Shown here one piece after another: positions 9,825-18,438 of a DNA stretch of 64,000 nucleotides. The position numbers and the translations under genes are program-made. The stretch is from assembly GCF_014648915.1 (NCBI RefSeq), contig NZ_BMSA01000025.1, positions 62,001 to 126,000 on the forward strand. The letters are read 5' to 3'. Position 1 is the first letter of the stretch, and every line of letters starts with the position of its first letter. The notes beneath the pieces were generated by a model. It saw only the letters and a program-made list of their open reading frames with translations, searched no databases and was not told where the DNA came from. The stretch is from Streptomyces phaeofaciens. Lineage in GTDB: Bacteria; Actinomycetota; Actinomycetes; Streptomycetales; Streptomycetaceae.

Positions 9825-10331
9825 TCAGCAGTCGAGGTCGATCGTGAAGCGCCTCGTGCCCGGAGCGATCGTGTCGGCGTGGACCGAGCCTCGAGCGCGG
9901 GCGAATTCACCGGTGCCGCCGGTGATGCCGTTGTCGAACGAAGGCGGAGGGCCCGGGTTGAGAATGCCGAAGAGCATCCCCTGCACGGAGAGTTGGCCGC
10001 CCGGGAGGTTGTAGGTCACGACGCACTCCTCCGCTCCGCCGTTCTCGACCCGGGTGGTGACGCAGGTCCCGCCGGTTTCGCCGACCTCCTTGTCGTCCTG
10101 GTCGAAGAGGACCGAGCGGAAGACGGTCCGATCGCCCTGGGCGGGGGCGCCGCCGGGGTTGATGGGGAAGCGCGTCTGCTGCGCGAGCCGGCCGATGAGT
10201 GTGATGACCCGGTGCTGGCCCTCGGCGGGGGCGGAACCGGTGTCCGTCGCGGCGGACGCGACAGGGGCGCAGGCGAGGAGGCTGACCAGTGCGGTGGCCG
10301 TGCCGAGACAGGCTGCCCTGATGGGGCGCAT
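9825..10331 (-). CDS. Secreted allene oxide cyclase barrel-like (AOC-like/dirigent-type) protein
   Basis: A 168-residue protein with a short Sec signal peptide (RAACLGTATALVSLLACAPVASA) and a mature beta-rich domain. Features of the AOC-like family seen here are an early VITLIGRLAQQ strand, GDRTVFRSVLFDQDD, a GGTCV..ECVV cysteine pair, GQLSVQGML and GGTGEFARARGSV near the end. Plant relatives guide or cyclise reactive intermediates; the bacterial secreted forms have no settled role. The ATG at 10331 has AGGAG seven bases upstream and is preferred over an upstream in-frame ATG with no ribosome site. It stands alone on the minus strand, with its own terminator. Confidence 0.8.
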   Translation of the reverse strand: MRPIRAACLGTATALVSLLACAPVASAATDTGSAPAEGQHRVITLIGRLAQQTRFPINPGGAPAQGDRTVFRSVLFDQDDKEVGETGGTCVTTRVENGGAEECVVTYNLPGGQLSVQGMLFGILNPGPPPSFDNGITGGTGEFARARGSVHADTIAPGTRRFTIDLDC

Positions 10332-10587
10332 CGTGTGGCTCCTGGGGTTGATGCTCATGGATGATCCGATGAAGCATTCATAACCTCGGCTCTGCCGCTG
10401 CCCGGAACCTCCCGGCACGACCCACCGCAAGATCCGACCGGTCGGACCAACCCGGGACGAGAGACGGCCCGCGCGGCGGATCGCGTCGCGAGGCGGGGGG
10501 TCGCTGGTGCAGCACATTGGCCCCTGACCCGGACGAGGGCCGGGTGAGCCGGAGCCAGGCGTGGGCCGCGATCCCGGACGAACCGGA

Positions 10588-11499
10588 TCACGTCAGCGGG
10601 TGGCCGCCGAGGGGACTGCGCCGGCGGCCGAGCCGGAGGTCCCCGGCGACGTGAGGCACGGCGGTCGCTCCACGGCTGGGCCATGCGATGTCGTCAACGG
10701 CGAGAAACGGCTCGCCGGCAACGGTCGCGGGGGTCGACCCGGTGAACGCCATGACGTCCCGATGCAGGTGGGACTGGTCGGCGTAGCCGCTGTCGGCCGC
10801 AACCCGGGCCGCGCCCTCACCCGCGACCAGGCGGTGGGCGGCATGGTCGAAGCGGACGAGTCTCGCCGCGCGCTTGGGCGGCAGGCCGAGCTGCGACCGG
10901 AACCGGGACCACAACCGTTTACGGCTCCACCCGACTTCGGCAGCGAGCCCGTCGATCCGGGTCAGGCCACGGCTGACGACGATGCGCTGCCAGGCCCAGG
11001 CCACCTCCGGGTCCACCGTCGGCCCCGCCTCATGCCGGCGGGCGAGCAGCGCGTCCGTCAACGCGAAGCGATCCTGCCACGACGAGACGTCGCCGAGTTG
11101 CTCGCAGATCCGTGACGACTCCCGGCCCCACAGGTCACCCAGGGACACGACGGCGCCGTCGAGGTCGGCGGGGGAAGCGCCCAGAACCGCGCGTGCGATC
11201 ACCGGAGACAGGCGCACCTGCACGCACTCGACGTTCTCTCCCCGCGCCCGCACCGCGCCTCCGGACCCGAACCCGGGCCCGGCGACCATGCTTCCCCGCT
11301 GCTGCCGCCCGGGTGCACAGTCGAGGACGGGCGAGTCGGCGCCGAACTCCAGGAGCAGGGTCACGGCCGGGTGCGGGACCATCCGGAGCGTGTCCAGATC
11401 ACGGACACGGAACCCGGCCATGGTGACACCGGCCACCGGGCTGGGCCGCCGCGGGCATGCGACGTCCCACAAAGCCTGACCGTGCGTGAACGTGTGCAC
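10588..11499 (-). CDS. AraC-family transcriptional regulator
   Basis: 303 residues. The C-terminal ~100 residues form the double helix-turn-helix of AraC proteins, with RIDGLAAEVGWSRKRLWSRF in the first helix pair and VAADSGYADQSHLHRDVMAFTG in the second, the family's most conserved segment. The N-terminal ~180 residues are a ligand/effector domain of the type found with helix_turn_helix_18 regulators. A GTG at 11499 is used here, but its ribosome site is weak, so a later start is possible. It is divergent from the alpha/beta hydrolase with only 35 bp between the two chosen starts, which suggests the hydrolase gene is its target. Confidence 0.88.
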   Translation of the reverse strand: MHTFTHGQALWDVACPRRPSPVAGVTMAGFRVRDLDTLRMVPHPAVTLLLEFGADSPVLDCAPGRQQRGSMVAGPGFGSGGAVRARGENVECVQVRLSPVIARAVLGASPADLDGAVVSLGDLWGRESSRICEQLGDVSSWQDRFALTDALLARRHEAGPTVDPEVAWAWQRIVVSRGLTRIDGLAAEVGWSRKRLWSRFRSQLGLPPKRAARLVRFDHAAHRLVAGEGAARVAADSGYADQSHLHRDVMAFTGSTPATVAGEPFLAVDDIAWPSRGATAVPHVAGDLRLGRRRSPLGGHPLT

Positions 11500-11534
11500 C
11501 GTCTCATGCTACGTGAGCCGACCGAGAGGAACAT

Positions 11535-12434
11535 TTGTCCAATCCGCCGGCGGGCACGGGCGGCGACAGTGGGCTCATGACTGTTTCTGACGGCGGACCA
11601 CATGTGAACGGCGGCGCCGAGGCCACCGAGAGTTCGACCCTGTCGCTGGACGAAGGTGACATCCATGTGTGCCAGGACGGCCCCCGCGACGCCCCCGCAC
11701 TCCTGCTCATCCACGGGTCCGCATCCTCGACCCGTTCGTGGAATCCGATGGTTCCGCTGCTGACCGGATCTCACCGTGTCATCCGGATCGACCTGCTCGG
11801 GCACGGCCGGTCGGCCAAGCCGGACGACCGCAGCTACGCGATCCCGGACCAGGCGCGTCGGGCCGGCGTGGCACTGGACCGGCTCGGCGTCGAGCACGCT
11901 GTGCTCGTCGGTCATTCCAGCGGCGGTGTGGTCGCCACCGCCGTCGCCGAACTGCGGCCCGACCTGGTGACCGCGCTCGCGCTGGTCAACACCGGGCCCA
12001 GCCTGGATGCCTTCATCGCACCGGAGTCCGCCGCGATCGGCCCCTCGCAATGGCCGCCGACCGACGAGGAGCTCCGGCGGTTCGCGAGCGCGGGTTTCAG
12101 CCGCGCGGGCTTCCAGATCCCGGAAGAACTCCTGGACGATTTGCGCGGCATGACACACCACACGTTCACCGCGACGATGCGGGCCACTCTCTCCTATATG
12201 GAGCAGGGGACACTGCCGGATCGGCTGACGGTCGTGGGCAAGCCGCTCCTGGTGATCTTCGGCGAGGACGACCGCAGATGGCGCTCCTCGTCCGCCGCCG
12301 ACTACCGCGTCGTTCCGGGCTCGAGGGTCGAGTTGCTGCCCGGTCTCGGGCACTCGCCCCTGCTCGAGGATCCGCCGCGGACCGCGACCCCTCTGCTGGC
12401 CTTCACCGCGATCCACGCCGTACAGGGGGACTGA
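11535..12434 (+). CDS. Alpha/beta hydrolase
   Basis: 299 residues with the full alpha/beta-hydrolase pattern: oxyanion-loop LLLIHGSASSTRSW, nucleophile elbow GHSSGG (Ser128), acid loop IFGEDDRRW and catalytic His in LPGLGHSPLLEDPP. The TTG at 11535 was chosen because GAGAGGA precedes it at suitable spacing; the ATG at 11577 has no ribosome site. The substrate is unknown; esterase or C-C hydrolase activity is possible. The gene faces an AraC-type regulator and is followed at once by the remnant of a flavin monooxygenase (TGA directly followed by ATG). The pair was probably once an oxygenase-hydrolase operon. Confidence 0.9.
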   Translation: MSNPPAGTGGDSGLMTVSDGGPHVNGGAEATESSTLSLDEGDIHVCQDGPRDAPALLLIHGSASSTRSWNPMVPLLTGSHRVIRIDLLGHGRSAKPDDRSYAIPDQARRAGVALDRLGVEHAVLVGHSSGGVVATAVAELRPDLVTALALVNTGPSLDAFIAPESAAIGPSQWPPTDEELRRFASAGFSRAGFQIPEELLDDLRGMTHHTFTATMRATLSYMEQGTLPDRLTVVGKPLLVIFGEDDRRWRSSSAADYRVVPGSRVELLPGLGHSPLLEDPPRTATPLLAFTAIHAVQGD

Positions 12435-13170
12435 ATGGGTGTCCTGCGGATTCTCGTCTCCGGCGCCGGCTGTCGCGGGTCCGGTCCTGGCCTACTGGCT
12501 CACCAGGCACGGCTTCTCCGTCACCGTCGTCGAGCGCGCACCGGCGCCGCGTAGGACCGGCGGCCATGCGGTCGACCTGTTCCGGCGCGGCGCCTGGGCG
12601 ACCCTCCAGGCGCTCGGCGCGGACGGTTACCGCGAACTGGGCCGTGCCACCCTGTCCGCGACCCGCCGCCTCGTCGAGGGCATTGCCGCCATCGACGGCC
12701 TGACCGTCCTCGGCAGCCCGGACGCCAGCCTCGTCGCGATCGGCTCCGACACCCTCGACCTGTTCGCCCTCGCGGACGAGGCCCGGCAGCACGGCTTCTA
12801 CCTCCAGCCCCAACTCAGCCTCGGCGCCGACCTCCCCGCCAACCTCCACCTCACCCTGACCGGCGTCAGCGAGCAGGGCGTCGACGCACTCCTGGCCGTC
12901 ATCGCCGCGGCGGCAGACGCGGTCCGTCCGCTCGGCCCGCCGGTACCGTCGCCGGAGCTCGTGGCTCTCGTCGCCGAGCTCGACCTCACGACCTTGGACG
13001 ACGCCTCTTTCGCCGCTCTGCTCCCGGCCGTGGGCTTCGACCCCTCGGGCGCCGGGGCCGGCAGGATGGCGGCGGTGAACCGCCTTCTGGACGCGCTCCC
13101 TCCGACGATCCGCGAGGACATCGTGACCCGCTTCCTCTCCGCGCTGTACAGCCCGCACCTGGGCGGCTGA
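12435..13170 (+). pseudogene. Chimeric pseudogene: flavin monooxygenase head joined to PLP-decarboxylase-type tail
   Basis: The natural start is the ATG at 12435, reading MGVLRILVSGAG, the first half of an FAD-binding Rossmann motif. The rest of that motif (AGPVLAYWLTRHGFSVTVVERAP) continues in a different frame, so a frameshift lies near 12472. After RTGGHAVDLF the homology changes. From GAWATLQALGADGYREL to the end the sequence resembles the C-terminus of a group-II PLP decarboxylase/aminotransferase-like protein (RRLVEGIAAIDGLTVLGSPDA, FYLQPQLS, RMAAVNRLLDALPP). The PLP lysine region and most of the monooxygenase are missing. The remaining 243-codon frame has ordinary Streptomyces codon use but cannot encode either complete enzyme. 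A fusion by deletion between two genes is the simplest reading. Confidence 0.7.
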
Positions 13171-13409
13171 GAGGAACACGCCGGGCGTGGCGGGGGAATC
13201 GCGCAGGCCCTTGCGGCATGTCGGCAGGTTGCTGGGTGGAGCCTGCCGGACGGCTGTGACAGTGGCGCGGCAGCAAGCAGGGACAGTTGGTCCGTCCACG
13301 GCGCGGGCACGACCCCGCGCGGCGACTCCGTGGACGAGGAGCACTGGACCGGGTGTCCCCATGGGGCCTGTGAAGATGAGCACCACAGCTGCAGTCAGGG
13401 GGACGACGC

Positions 13410-14345
13410 GTGGACACATGGACCTGTGAGGCGTGCGGCAGGCCGGTGGCCCAGTCGGACGGGGAGACCACGGCGGCGGCCGTGCGCAAGCACGCACGCG
13501 AGGCCCGCCATCGGGCGGCGAGCGTGCGGAGGCAGAAGCCGGGCGGAATCACGCAGCGGTGGCGCGTCCCGGAGGACCGCGAGAGGGAACAGCCGCCCCA
13601 GCGGCCCCGCCGCGCCGGCCGATCCGATCGCGGGGAATCCGGTACCTCTTCGGACGGCAGCGCGGCGCACAGTGAGGGCGGCCCCGTCCGCACGCTGCTG
13701 TCCGTCGTGCGGCGCAGCCGGGGTGCCCAGCTCCTGGCCGCAACGGTCCTCGCGGTCTCCCTGGTGAGCCTGGCCGTGGCGTCCGGCGAGACCTCTCAGG
13801 ACCGGCCGGGCTCGGGGGCCACGTCGCAGACCGCGTCCCCTCGCGAAGGGCAGTCCCCGGCGAGCGAGTTCTCGCTGTCCGACATCGAGGGCGGGACGTG
13901 GGGTGATGCCTGGAGCGCGATGGACGACAGTCTGCGCGGCGGCGAGGTCCAGGTCCTGGAGAGCGCCACCGGCCGGCAGTTGACGTTCGCCTACAGCGGC
14001 GACCCGAAGCGCGACGAGTGGACGGTGTGCGCTGCCCGGCTGACCAGCGGCTCCTTCGACGGCGACGGCTGGCTGGTGACCGTCGAGCTGGCCGACCCCC
14101 ACGACGGCTGCGACCCGGACGCGCCGACGGAACCCGGCCCCGCCGACGGACACGGCACAGAGCCCGACGTGACCATGCCGGCGACCGACGACGCGCCCGA
14201 CCACAGCGACGACGATCGCGGAGGAGGTGTGCGTCCGGGTGCTTGGTGCGGCGATCCCGGTGCTTACGGCTACACCGAGGCCGGAACCCGTATGCGGTGC
14301 GAGTACGGCAAGGGCGACGACCACCGCTGGCGGCGCGCCGGCTGA
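13410..14345 (+). CDS. Membrane-anchored protein of unknown function
   Basis: 311 residues from a GTG preceded by AGGGGGA. The N-terminus has a CxxC pair (Cys6 and Cys9) like half of a zinc ribbon, in a short basic cytoplasmic region. One hydrophobic segment follows at about 107-125 (AQLLAATVLAVSLVSLAV). The outer part is Asp/Gly-rich, contains VCAARLTSGSFDGDGW, an acidic linker, and a final small domain with two cysteines (GAWCGDPGAYGYTEAGTRMRC). The last motif resembles the short calcium-binding-like tails seen in other actinobacterial extracellular proteins. I cannot assign a function. It reads towards the lipoprotein gene at 14496 with about 150 bp between them. Confidence 0.75.
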   Translation: MDTWTCEACGRPVAQSDGETTAAAVRKHAREARHRAASVRRQKPGGITQRWRVPEDREREQPPQRPRRAGRSDRGESGTSSDGSAAHSEGGPVRTLLSVVRRSRGAQLLAATVLAVSLVSLAVASGETSQDRPGSGATSQTASPREGQSPASEFSLSDIEGGTWGDAWSAMDDSLRGGEVQVLESATGRQLTFAYSGDPKRDEWTVCAARLTSGSFDGDGWLVTVELADPHDGCDPDAPTEPGPADGHGTEPDVTMPATDDAPDHSDDDRGGGVRPGAWCGDPGAYGYTEAGTRMRCEYGKGDDHRWRRAG

Positions 14346-14454
14346 AGCGGCCGCCTGCTCACCGTGTGCGCCTGCACCGCCTGCTCGATGCCGCTCCATG
14401 TCACTCGATGCCGCTCGTGCAAGGTACAACCATGGGACGGTTTCATGAGTCTTC

Positions 14455-14483
14455 GTCAGTGATCACGTCGTGATCGCACTGAC
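14455..14483 (+). promoter_or_regulatory. Near-perfect inverted repeat just upstream of the lipoprotein ribosome site
   Basis: GTCAGTGATCACG, a single T, then CGTGATCGCACTGAC form a hairpin with one two-base bulge. It ends where the GAGGAG ribosome site begins. It could be an operator or a 5' UTR hairpin that affects translation of the gene behind it. Confidence 0.5.
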
Positions 14484-14495
14484 GAGGAGACCATC

Positions 14496-15554
14496 ATCAC
14501 CGCCATACGCAAGACCCTGACCGCCAGCGCAGTTGTCGCCGCCGTCCTGGCCGGTGCGGCCGCCTGCGGCACCGTGGAGCAGCTCTCTGCGGGGAAGAAG
14601 CTGGACGAGGCCTTCGACAAGCTCGCCCAGGAGAAGTCGATCTCCTTCGAGCTCGATCTCGACACCGACGTCCGAAGCCTGAAGGCGCTGGACGCGATGT
14701 CGGACCCGGAGCCCGGTGAGGAGATGCCCGACGAGATCGCCGACCTGTTCAGTGGCGTGAAGATCGATGTCACCGTGCAGTCGAAGAAGCCGATCGAGGA
14801 GTCCGGGGAGAAGGACTACGTCGGCATGGCGGTGAAGATCAGCAACAAGGACGGCGACCTCACCGAGTACCGAGTCGTCGGCGACTACACCTACATCCGA
14901 TCCGACGTGAACGCCCTCGGCAAGGCGATGGGCTTCCCCGTGCCGTCGGTGTCGGATCTGCCCCCGGAGGCGGGCGGGCTCAAGAAGATGCTCGACGGCG
15001 GATGGGTGAAGATCAACACCAAGGAGATGGAGAAGACCACCGCCGAGATGGGAGCGGAGCCCGGTACGGAGCCCGCGCCGGAGCCCACCCTCGACGCGAA
15101 GGCGCAGAAGCAGCTTCTGGACGCGCTGCGTCAGACCATCGCCCGCGAGGTGGAGTTCAAGACCGCCGACGACAAGGACGGGGCCGAGCACATCACCGCC
15201 ACCGCTCCGTTCCGTACGCTGATCACGAAGTTCCTCGGCGAGATCCGTCCGCTCGCGAAGAGCTTGCCGCCGGGTTTTGAACTGCCCACGGACAACGACC
15301 TCAAGGACGCCCCGAACGGCAAGGTCACGGCCGACTTCACGCTGAAGAACGGCGAGCTGACCGAGGTCTCCGTCGACCTCGCCAAGCTGGCCGAGAACGC
15401 GAAGGTGAAGAAGCTGGGCCTGGTGGTGCGGATGAGCGAGGGCCGGACTCCCACGGCCCCGGCCGGTGCCACCGAGCTGGACGTCGACGAGATCCTGGGC
15501 GGGTTCGGCGCCGCGATGATGGACGAGGAGGCCTTCTTCGAGGAGGCGGCATAG
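14496..15554 (+). CDS. Putative lipoprotein (LppX/LprAFG-like), apparent ATC start
   Basis: The frame from 14496 encodes a lipoprotein signal (IRKTLTASAVVAAVLAGAAAC, Cys about 24) followed by ~328 residues rich in Lys and Glu. The repeated pattern resembles the single-domain LppX/LprG-like outer lipoproteins of actinobacteria (DKLAQEKSISFELDLDTDV, YRVVGDYTYIRSDV, GGWVKINTKEME). That family likeness is tentative. No ATG, GTG or TTG occurs between an upstream in-frame TGA (14460) and the signal peptide. The codon at the right distance from GAGGAG is ATC (14496, preceded by another ATC). An in-frame CTG at 14517 would cut the signal short, and the first internal ATG lies after the lipobox. Either ATC initiates or the start codon has been lost. 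Confidence 0.7.
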   Translation: MTAIRKTLTASAVVAAVLAGAAACGTVEQLSAGKKLDEAFDKLAQEKSISFELDLDTDVRSLKALDAMSDPEPGEEMPDEIADLFSGVKIDVTVQSKKPIEESGEKDYVGMAVKISNKDGDLTEYRVVGDYTYIRSDVNALGKAMGFPVPSVSDLPPEAGGLKKMLDGGWVKINTKEMEKTTAEMGAEPGTEPAPEPTLDAKAQKQLLDALRQTIAREVEFKTADDKDGAEHITATAPFRTLITKFLGEIRPLAKSLPPGFELPTDNDLKDAPNGKVTADFTLKNGELTEVSVDLAKLAENAKVKKLGLVVRMSEGRTPTAPAGATELDVDEILGGFGAAMMDEEAFFEEAA

Positions 15555-15789
15555 TCGTGCCTCGGGTCGTGCGGGGACGGGGCGTCGCGAACGCAGCGCG
15601 CCGCACCGGGCCCTCTGCCTCGACGAGGCTGGGCTCCGCCGACCGGTGGCCGCCGCGCGTCGGGGTACTCACCCAGGCCGCCTCGCGCCGACCCGGCGAG
15701 GCGGCCGCGCGTGCGGAGCCGCCGCTCGTGGCCTCGGAGCCCCGGCCGCTGGGCGGGGCCGGTTCCGGCACCGCCTCTCGCCGACGCAG

Positions 15790-16686
15790 TCACATCGTGA
15801 TGGGGCCGAGCTCCGCGGCGATGCGGGCCAGTGTACGGATGGTGGGGTTGTCGGCGGCGGTCCTCCAGGTGAGTGCCCATGGGAGGGTGGGCGCGTCGTG
15901 GAGTGGCAGGAAGACGATGCCGGGCGGGGTGTAGTAGCGGGCGGCGACCTCGCCCAGCGGATGGACGCACTCCCCCGAGGCGACCAGCGACAGGAACTCG
16001 TGGAAGGTCCGCGCGACGGGCCCGCGCGGGATGCGGCGGCCGAGTGGCGTGCGGGTGGGGACCATGGAAGCCACCCAGTACTCGGGGGCCTCGGGGCCGA
16101 GGTCGACGACACGGTTGTCGCCGAGGTCCTCCAGCGTGGCGGTCCCACGGGCAGCCAGCGGATGGTCTGCCGACACGGCCAGCACACGTGCCCCGGTCAG
16201 CACCGTGGGTCCCACGGTGAGATCCGGTTCGGCGACGGGCAGCCACAGTACGTGCACGTCGTGCTCGCCGGTGCGTAACGCGGTGAACGGATCGCTGCCG
16301 TTGATCTCGGCGAACTGGATGTCGCCTCCGGGGCAGCCGGCGCGGAACGCCTCCACGAGGGGGCGCAGTTCGTGCCCGGCGTGTCCGAACACGCCCACCC
16401 GTAGCGTTCGGCCCCCGCCCGCTCCCGAGCCGGCGGCCTGGGCCCGGTCGAGCCCCTCCTGGAGGAGGTCGACGGCCTGCTGGAGGTCTTCGCGCAGTCG
16501 TCGGCCGACGGGCGTCAGGCTCACCCGTCGGCTGGTGCGGTCGAACAGGGCGACTCCGAAGCGACGTTCCTGCCTGCTGATGACCTGACTGACGCGCGCC
16601 TGGGACACGCGCAGCCGCTCGGCGGTGCGGCCGAAGTGCAGCTCCTCGGCCAGCGTCAGGAAGATCTCTATCTCGCGCAGCTCCAC
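15790..16686 (-). CDS. LysR-family transcriptional regulator
   Basis: 298 residues. The winged helix-turn-helix covers residues 1-65 (ELREIEIFLTLAEELHFGRTAERL, QARVSQVISRQERRFGVALFDRTSRRVSLT). The periplasmic-binding-like effector domain fills the rest (LRVGVFGHAGHELRPLVEAF). The GTG at 16686 places the HTH at the N-terminus as usual for the family and has GGGGG upstream; longer frames extend into the promoter. It is divergent from the SnoaL and NmrA genes, which are its likely targets. A palindrome in the intergenic region overlaps its own ribosome site, so autoregulation is likely. Confidence 0.92.
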   Translation of the reverse strand: MELREIEIFLTLAEELHFGRTAERLRVSQARVSQVISRQERRFGVALFDRTSRRVSLTPVGRRLREDLQQAVDLLQEGLDRAQAAGSGAGGGRTLRVGVFGHAGHELRPLVEAFRAGCPGGDIQFAEINGSDPFTALRTGEHDVHVLWLPVAEPDLTVGPTVLTGARVLAVSADHPLAARGTATLEDLGDNRVVDLGPEAPEYWVASMVPTRTPLGRRIPRGPVARTFHEFLSLVASGECVHPLGEVAARYYTPPGIVFLPLHDAPTLPWALTWRTAADNPTIRTLARIAAELGPITM

Positions 16687-16688
16687 GT

Positions 16689-16704
16689 ATAACCCCCACG
16701 TTAT
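16689..16704. promoter_or_regulatory. LysR-type operator candidate
   Basis: ATAACCCCCACGTTAT is a 5-6-5 inverted repeat that contains a T-N11-A core. It lies between the divergent LysR and SnoaL genes and only 2 bp from the LysR start codon. Confidence 0.5.
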
Positions 16705-16818
16705 GTATTGCCCCACGAACCTCGCCTTGTTGGGCCCTCCGCCTGCGTCGAAGCTGGAGCACAGCCTCACCGGACAGACGGAGCGATCCGGCTCACCGAT
16801 CGACAAGGCAGGGTACCG

Positions 16819-17310
16819 ATGAGTGACACGCAGGCCGTCGCCGACCGCTTCGAGATCACGGCGCTCTGCGCCGAAGCCACTGACGCGGTGATGATGCGCG
16901 ACTACGACCGACTCGCGTCACTGTTCACTCCCGACGCCGCCGTGCGATGGCCGCACATCGACAGGGATTTCGTCGGTCGGCAGGAGATCCGCGCGGGCAT
17001 CGAACGGGGGCAAGGGCTCTGGGAGTTCTTCGTGCAGCAGGTCCACCCGGGTGCCGTCCGGCTGGACGGCGACACCGCGGCCGGCCGGGCGTACGTCCAT
17101 GAGTTCGGACGCATGCACGACGGCAGCGCGCACGCGAACTACGCGCTGTACCACGACCGATACGAGCGGACTTCCCACGGCTGGAGGTTCAGTGAACGCG
17201 TCTACGAGGTCAGGTACGTGGATGTGTCCCCCCTCAGGGGCTCGACGCCTCCCGAAGCACCGGTCGCCCCGTCCGGCCTCGTCGACCGCCTCGGACCCGT
17301 CGCGTGGTGA
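16819..17310 (+). CDS. SnoaL-like/NTF2-fold protein
   Basis: 163 residues with the pattern of SnoaL_4-type NTF2 folds: an N-terminal helix (ADRFEITALCAEATDAVMMRDYDRLASLFTPDAAVRWP), a conserved GRQEIRAGIERG turn, HPGAVRLDGDTAAGRAYVHEFGR and a final WRFSERVYEVRYVD strand. Such proteins are cyclases, isomerases or dehydratases acting on small ligands, or non-enzymatic. The ATG follows GCAGGG. The NmrA-like gene starts 52 bp downstream on the same strand, and both are probably controlled by the divergent LysR regulator. Confidence 0.88.
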   Translation: MSDTQAVADRFEITALCAEATDAVMMRDYDRLASLFTPDAAVRWPHIDRDFVGRQEIRAGIERGQGLWEFFVQQVHPGAVRLDGDTAAGRAYVHEFGRMHDGSAHANYALYHDRYERTSHGWRFSERVYEVRYVDVSPLRGSTPPEAPVAPSGLVDRLGPVAW

Positions 17311-17362
17311 CCGAACCTCCTCCTCCCGCCGGATTCACCCATCGAGCGAAGGGAAAAGTGTC

Positions 17363-18202
17363 ATGATCCTGATCACTGGAGCAACCGGCGTCGTCGGACG
17401 TCAGGTGATGGAGCTGCTCCTGCGAGAGCGCGCGACCGTCGCCGCGGTCACCCGTGGATCCGGGCAGGGGCTTCCCGACGGTGTACGAGCCGTACGCGGC
17501 GACCTGTTCCAGCCCCGCTGGATCGAGGCGGACCTCGCCGGCGTGGAAGCGATGCAGATCAGCCCGCGCGCGACCGGCCCCGGCCTGGACGAGCTGCTGA
17601 AGCTCGCCGTCGCGCAGGGCGTGCGGCGCGTGGTGCTGCTGTCGGCCACCACCGTGGAGCACCCGGCGGGGGAAGCCCGCTTCGCCGACGGATTCCGGCA
17701 CGCGGAGGACCTCGTCACGGGCTGCGGTCTGGACTGGACGGTGCTGCGGCTGGCCGATTTCGCCGCGAACGCGTTGGCCTGGGCGCCGCAGATCAGGGCC
17801 GGGGACGTGGTGCGCGGCGCGTACGGCCGGGCCGTCACCTCGCCCGTCCACGAGAGGGACATCGCGGAGGTCGCCGTGACCGCCCTGAGCGCCGACGCAC
17901 ACACCGGAACGATCCACACCCTGACCGGGCCGCAGCCGCTGGACCAGATCGAGAAGGTGCGGCTCATCGGCGCGGCGGTCGACCGGCCCCTGTCCTTCCA
18001 CGAGCTCCCACCCGAGCACGTACGCCGGGCGATGCTCGCGCAAGGACTGCCGGAGGAGGTCCCCGCCCGCCTGCTCGGCTCACTCGCCGACTACGCCGAA
18101 CGGCCGGGGCCCACGACCACCACCGTGTCGGAGCTGCTGGGCCGGCCCGCGCTCACCTTCGCGGACTGGGCCGGCGACAACGCATCCGCCTTCCGCAGCT
18201 GA
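17363..18202 (+). CDS. NmrA-like NAD(P)-binding protein (atypical short-chain dehydrogenase)
   Basis: 279 residues. The N-terminus has the Rossmann glycine motif MILITGATGVVGRQV, and VRRVVLLSATTVEHPAG and DWTVLRLADFAANAL are typical of NmrA/NAD(P)H-azoreductase-like proteins. No YxxxK pair is in the catalytic position, so it may be a redox sensor or a reductase with altered catalysis. It has GAAGGGA as a ribosome site and follows the SnoaL gene closely. The operon ends in the hairpin at 18307. Confidence 0.88.
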   Translation: MILITGATGVVGRQVMELLLRERATVAAVTRGSGQGLPDGVRAVRGDLFQPRWIEADLAGVEAMQISPRATGPGLDELLKLAVAQGVRRVVLLSATTVEHPAGEARFADGFRHAEDLVTGCGLDWTVLRLADFAANALAWAPQIRAGDVVRGAYGRAVTSPVHERDIAEVAVTALSADAHTGTIHTLTGPQPLDQIEKVRLIGAAVDRPLSFHELPPEHVRRAMLAQGLPEEVPARLLGSLADYAERPGPTTTTVSELLGRPALTFADWAGDNASAFRS

Positions 18203-18306
18203 CCGGGGCCGCGTCGGGGAGTGGTGCGGCGCCACGGGCGGTCGGCCGTCCGCACCGCGCCACTCTGCATCCCTGAGAGCGAGATCGAAGCCGACCTCAC
18301 CAGGAC

Positions 18307-18352
18307 GGCAAGCTCCGGACCGGCATCGTCGTCGCCGGATCCGGAGCTTGCC
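18307..18352. terminator. Bidirectional terminator between convergent genes
   Basis: GGCAAGCTCCGGA and TCCGGAGCTTGCC form a perfect 13-bp stem, extended by an inner CCGG/CCGG pair. It lies between the stops of the plus-strand NmrA-like gene (18202) and the minus-strand methyltransferase gene (18439). Confidence 0.8.
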
Positions 18353-18438
18353 CGAAGGCCTCGCGTGTCCGCCGGAGTTCAGGTGCTCGGGCGGCTCGGC
18401 GCCGCCCGACTCGCGATGGCGGGGGTGCCCGTCCGGGA

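Noticed and set aside
13410..14345. The CxxC-containing membrane protein as an anti-sigma factor
   Set aside because: The HxxxCxxC zinc motif of ZAS anti-sigma factors is absent, and no sigma factor gene is adjacent.
18307..18352. The 13-bp inverted repeat as a transposon end or attachment site
   Set aside because: It lies exactly between two convergent stop codons, and there is no transposase or integrase nearby. A terminator is the simpler explanation.
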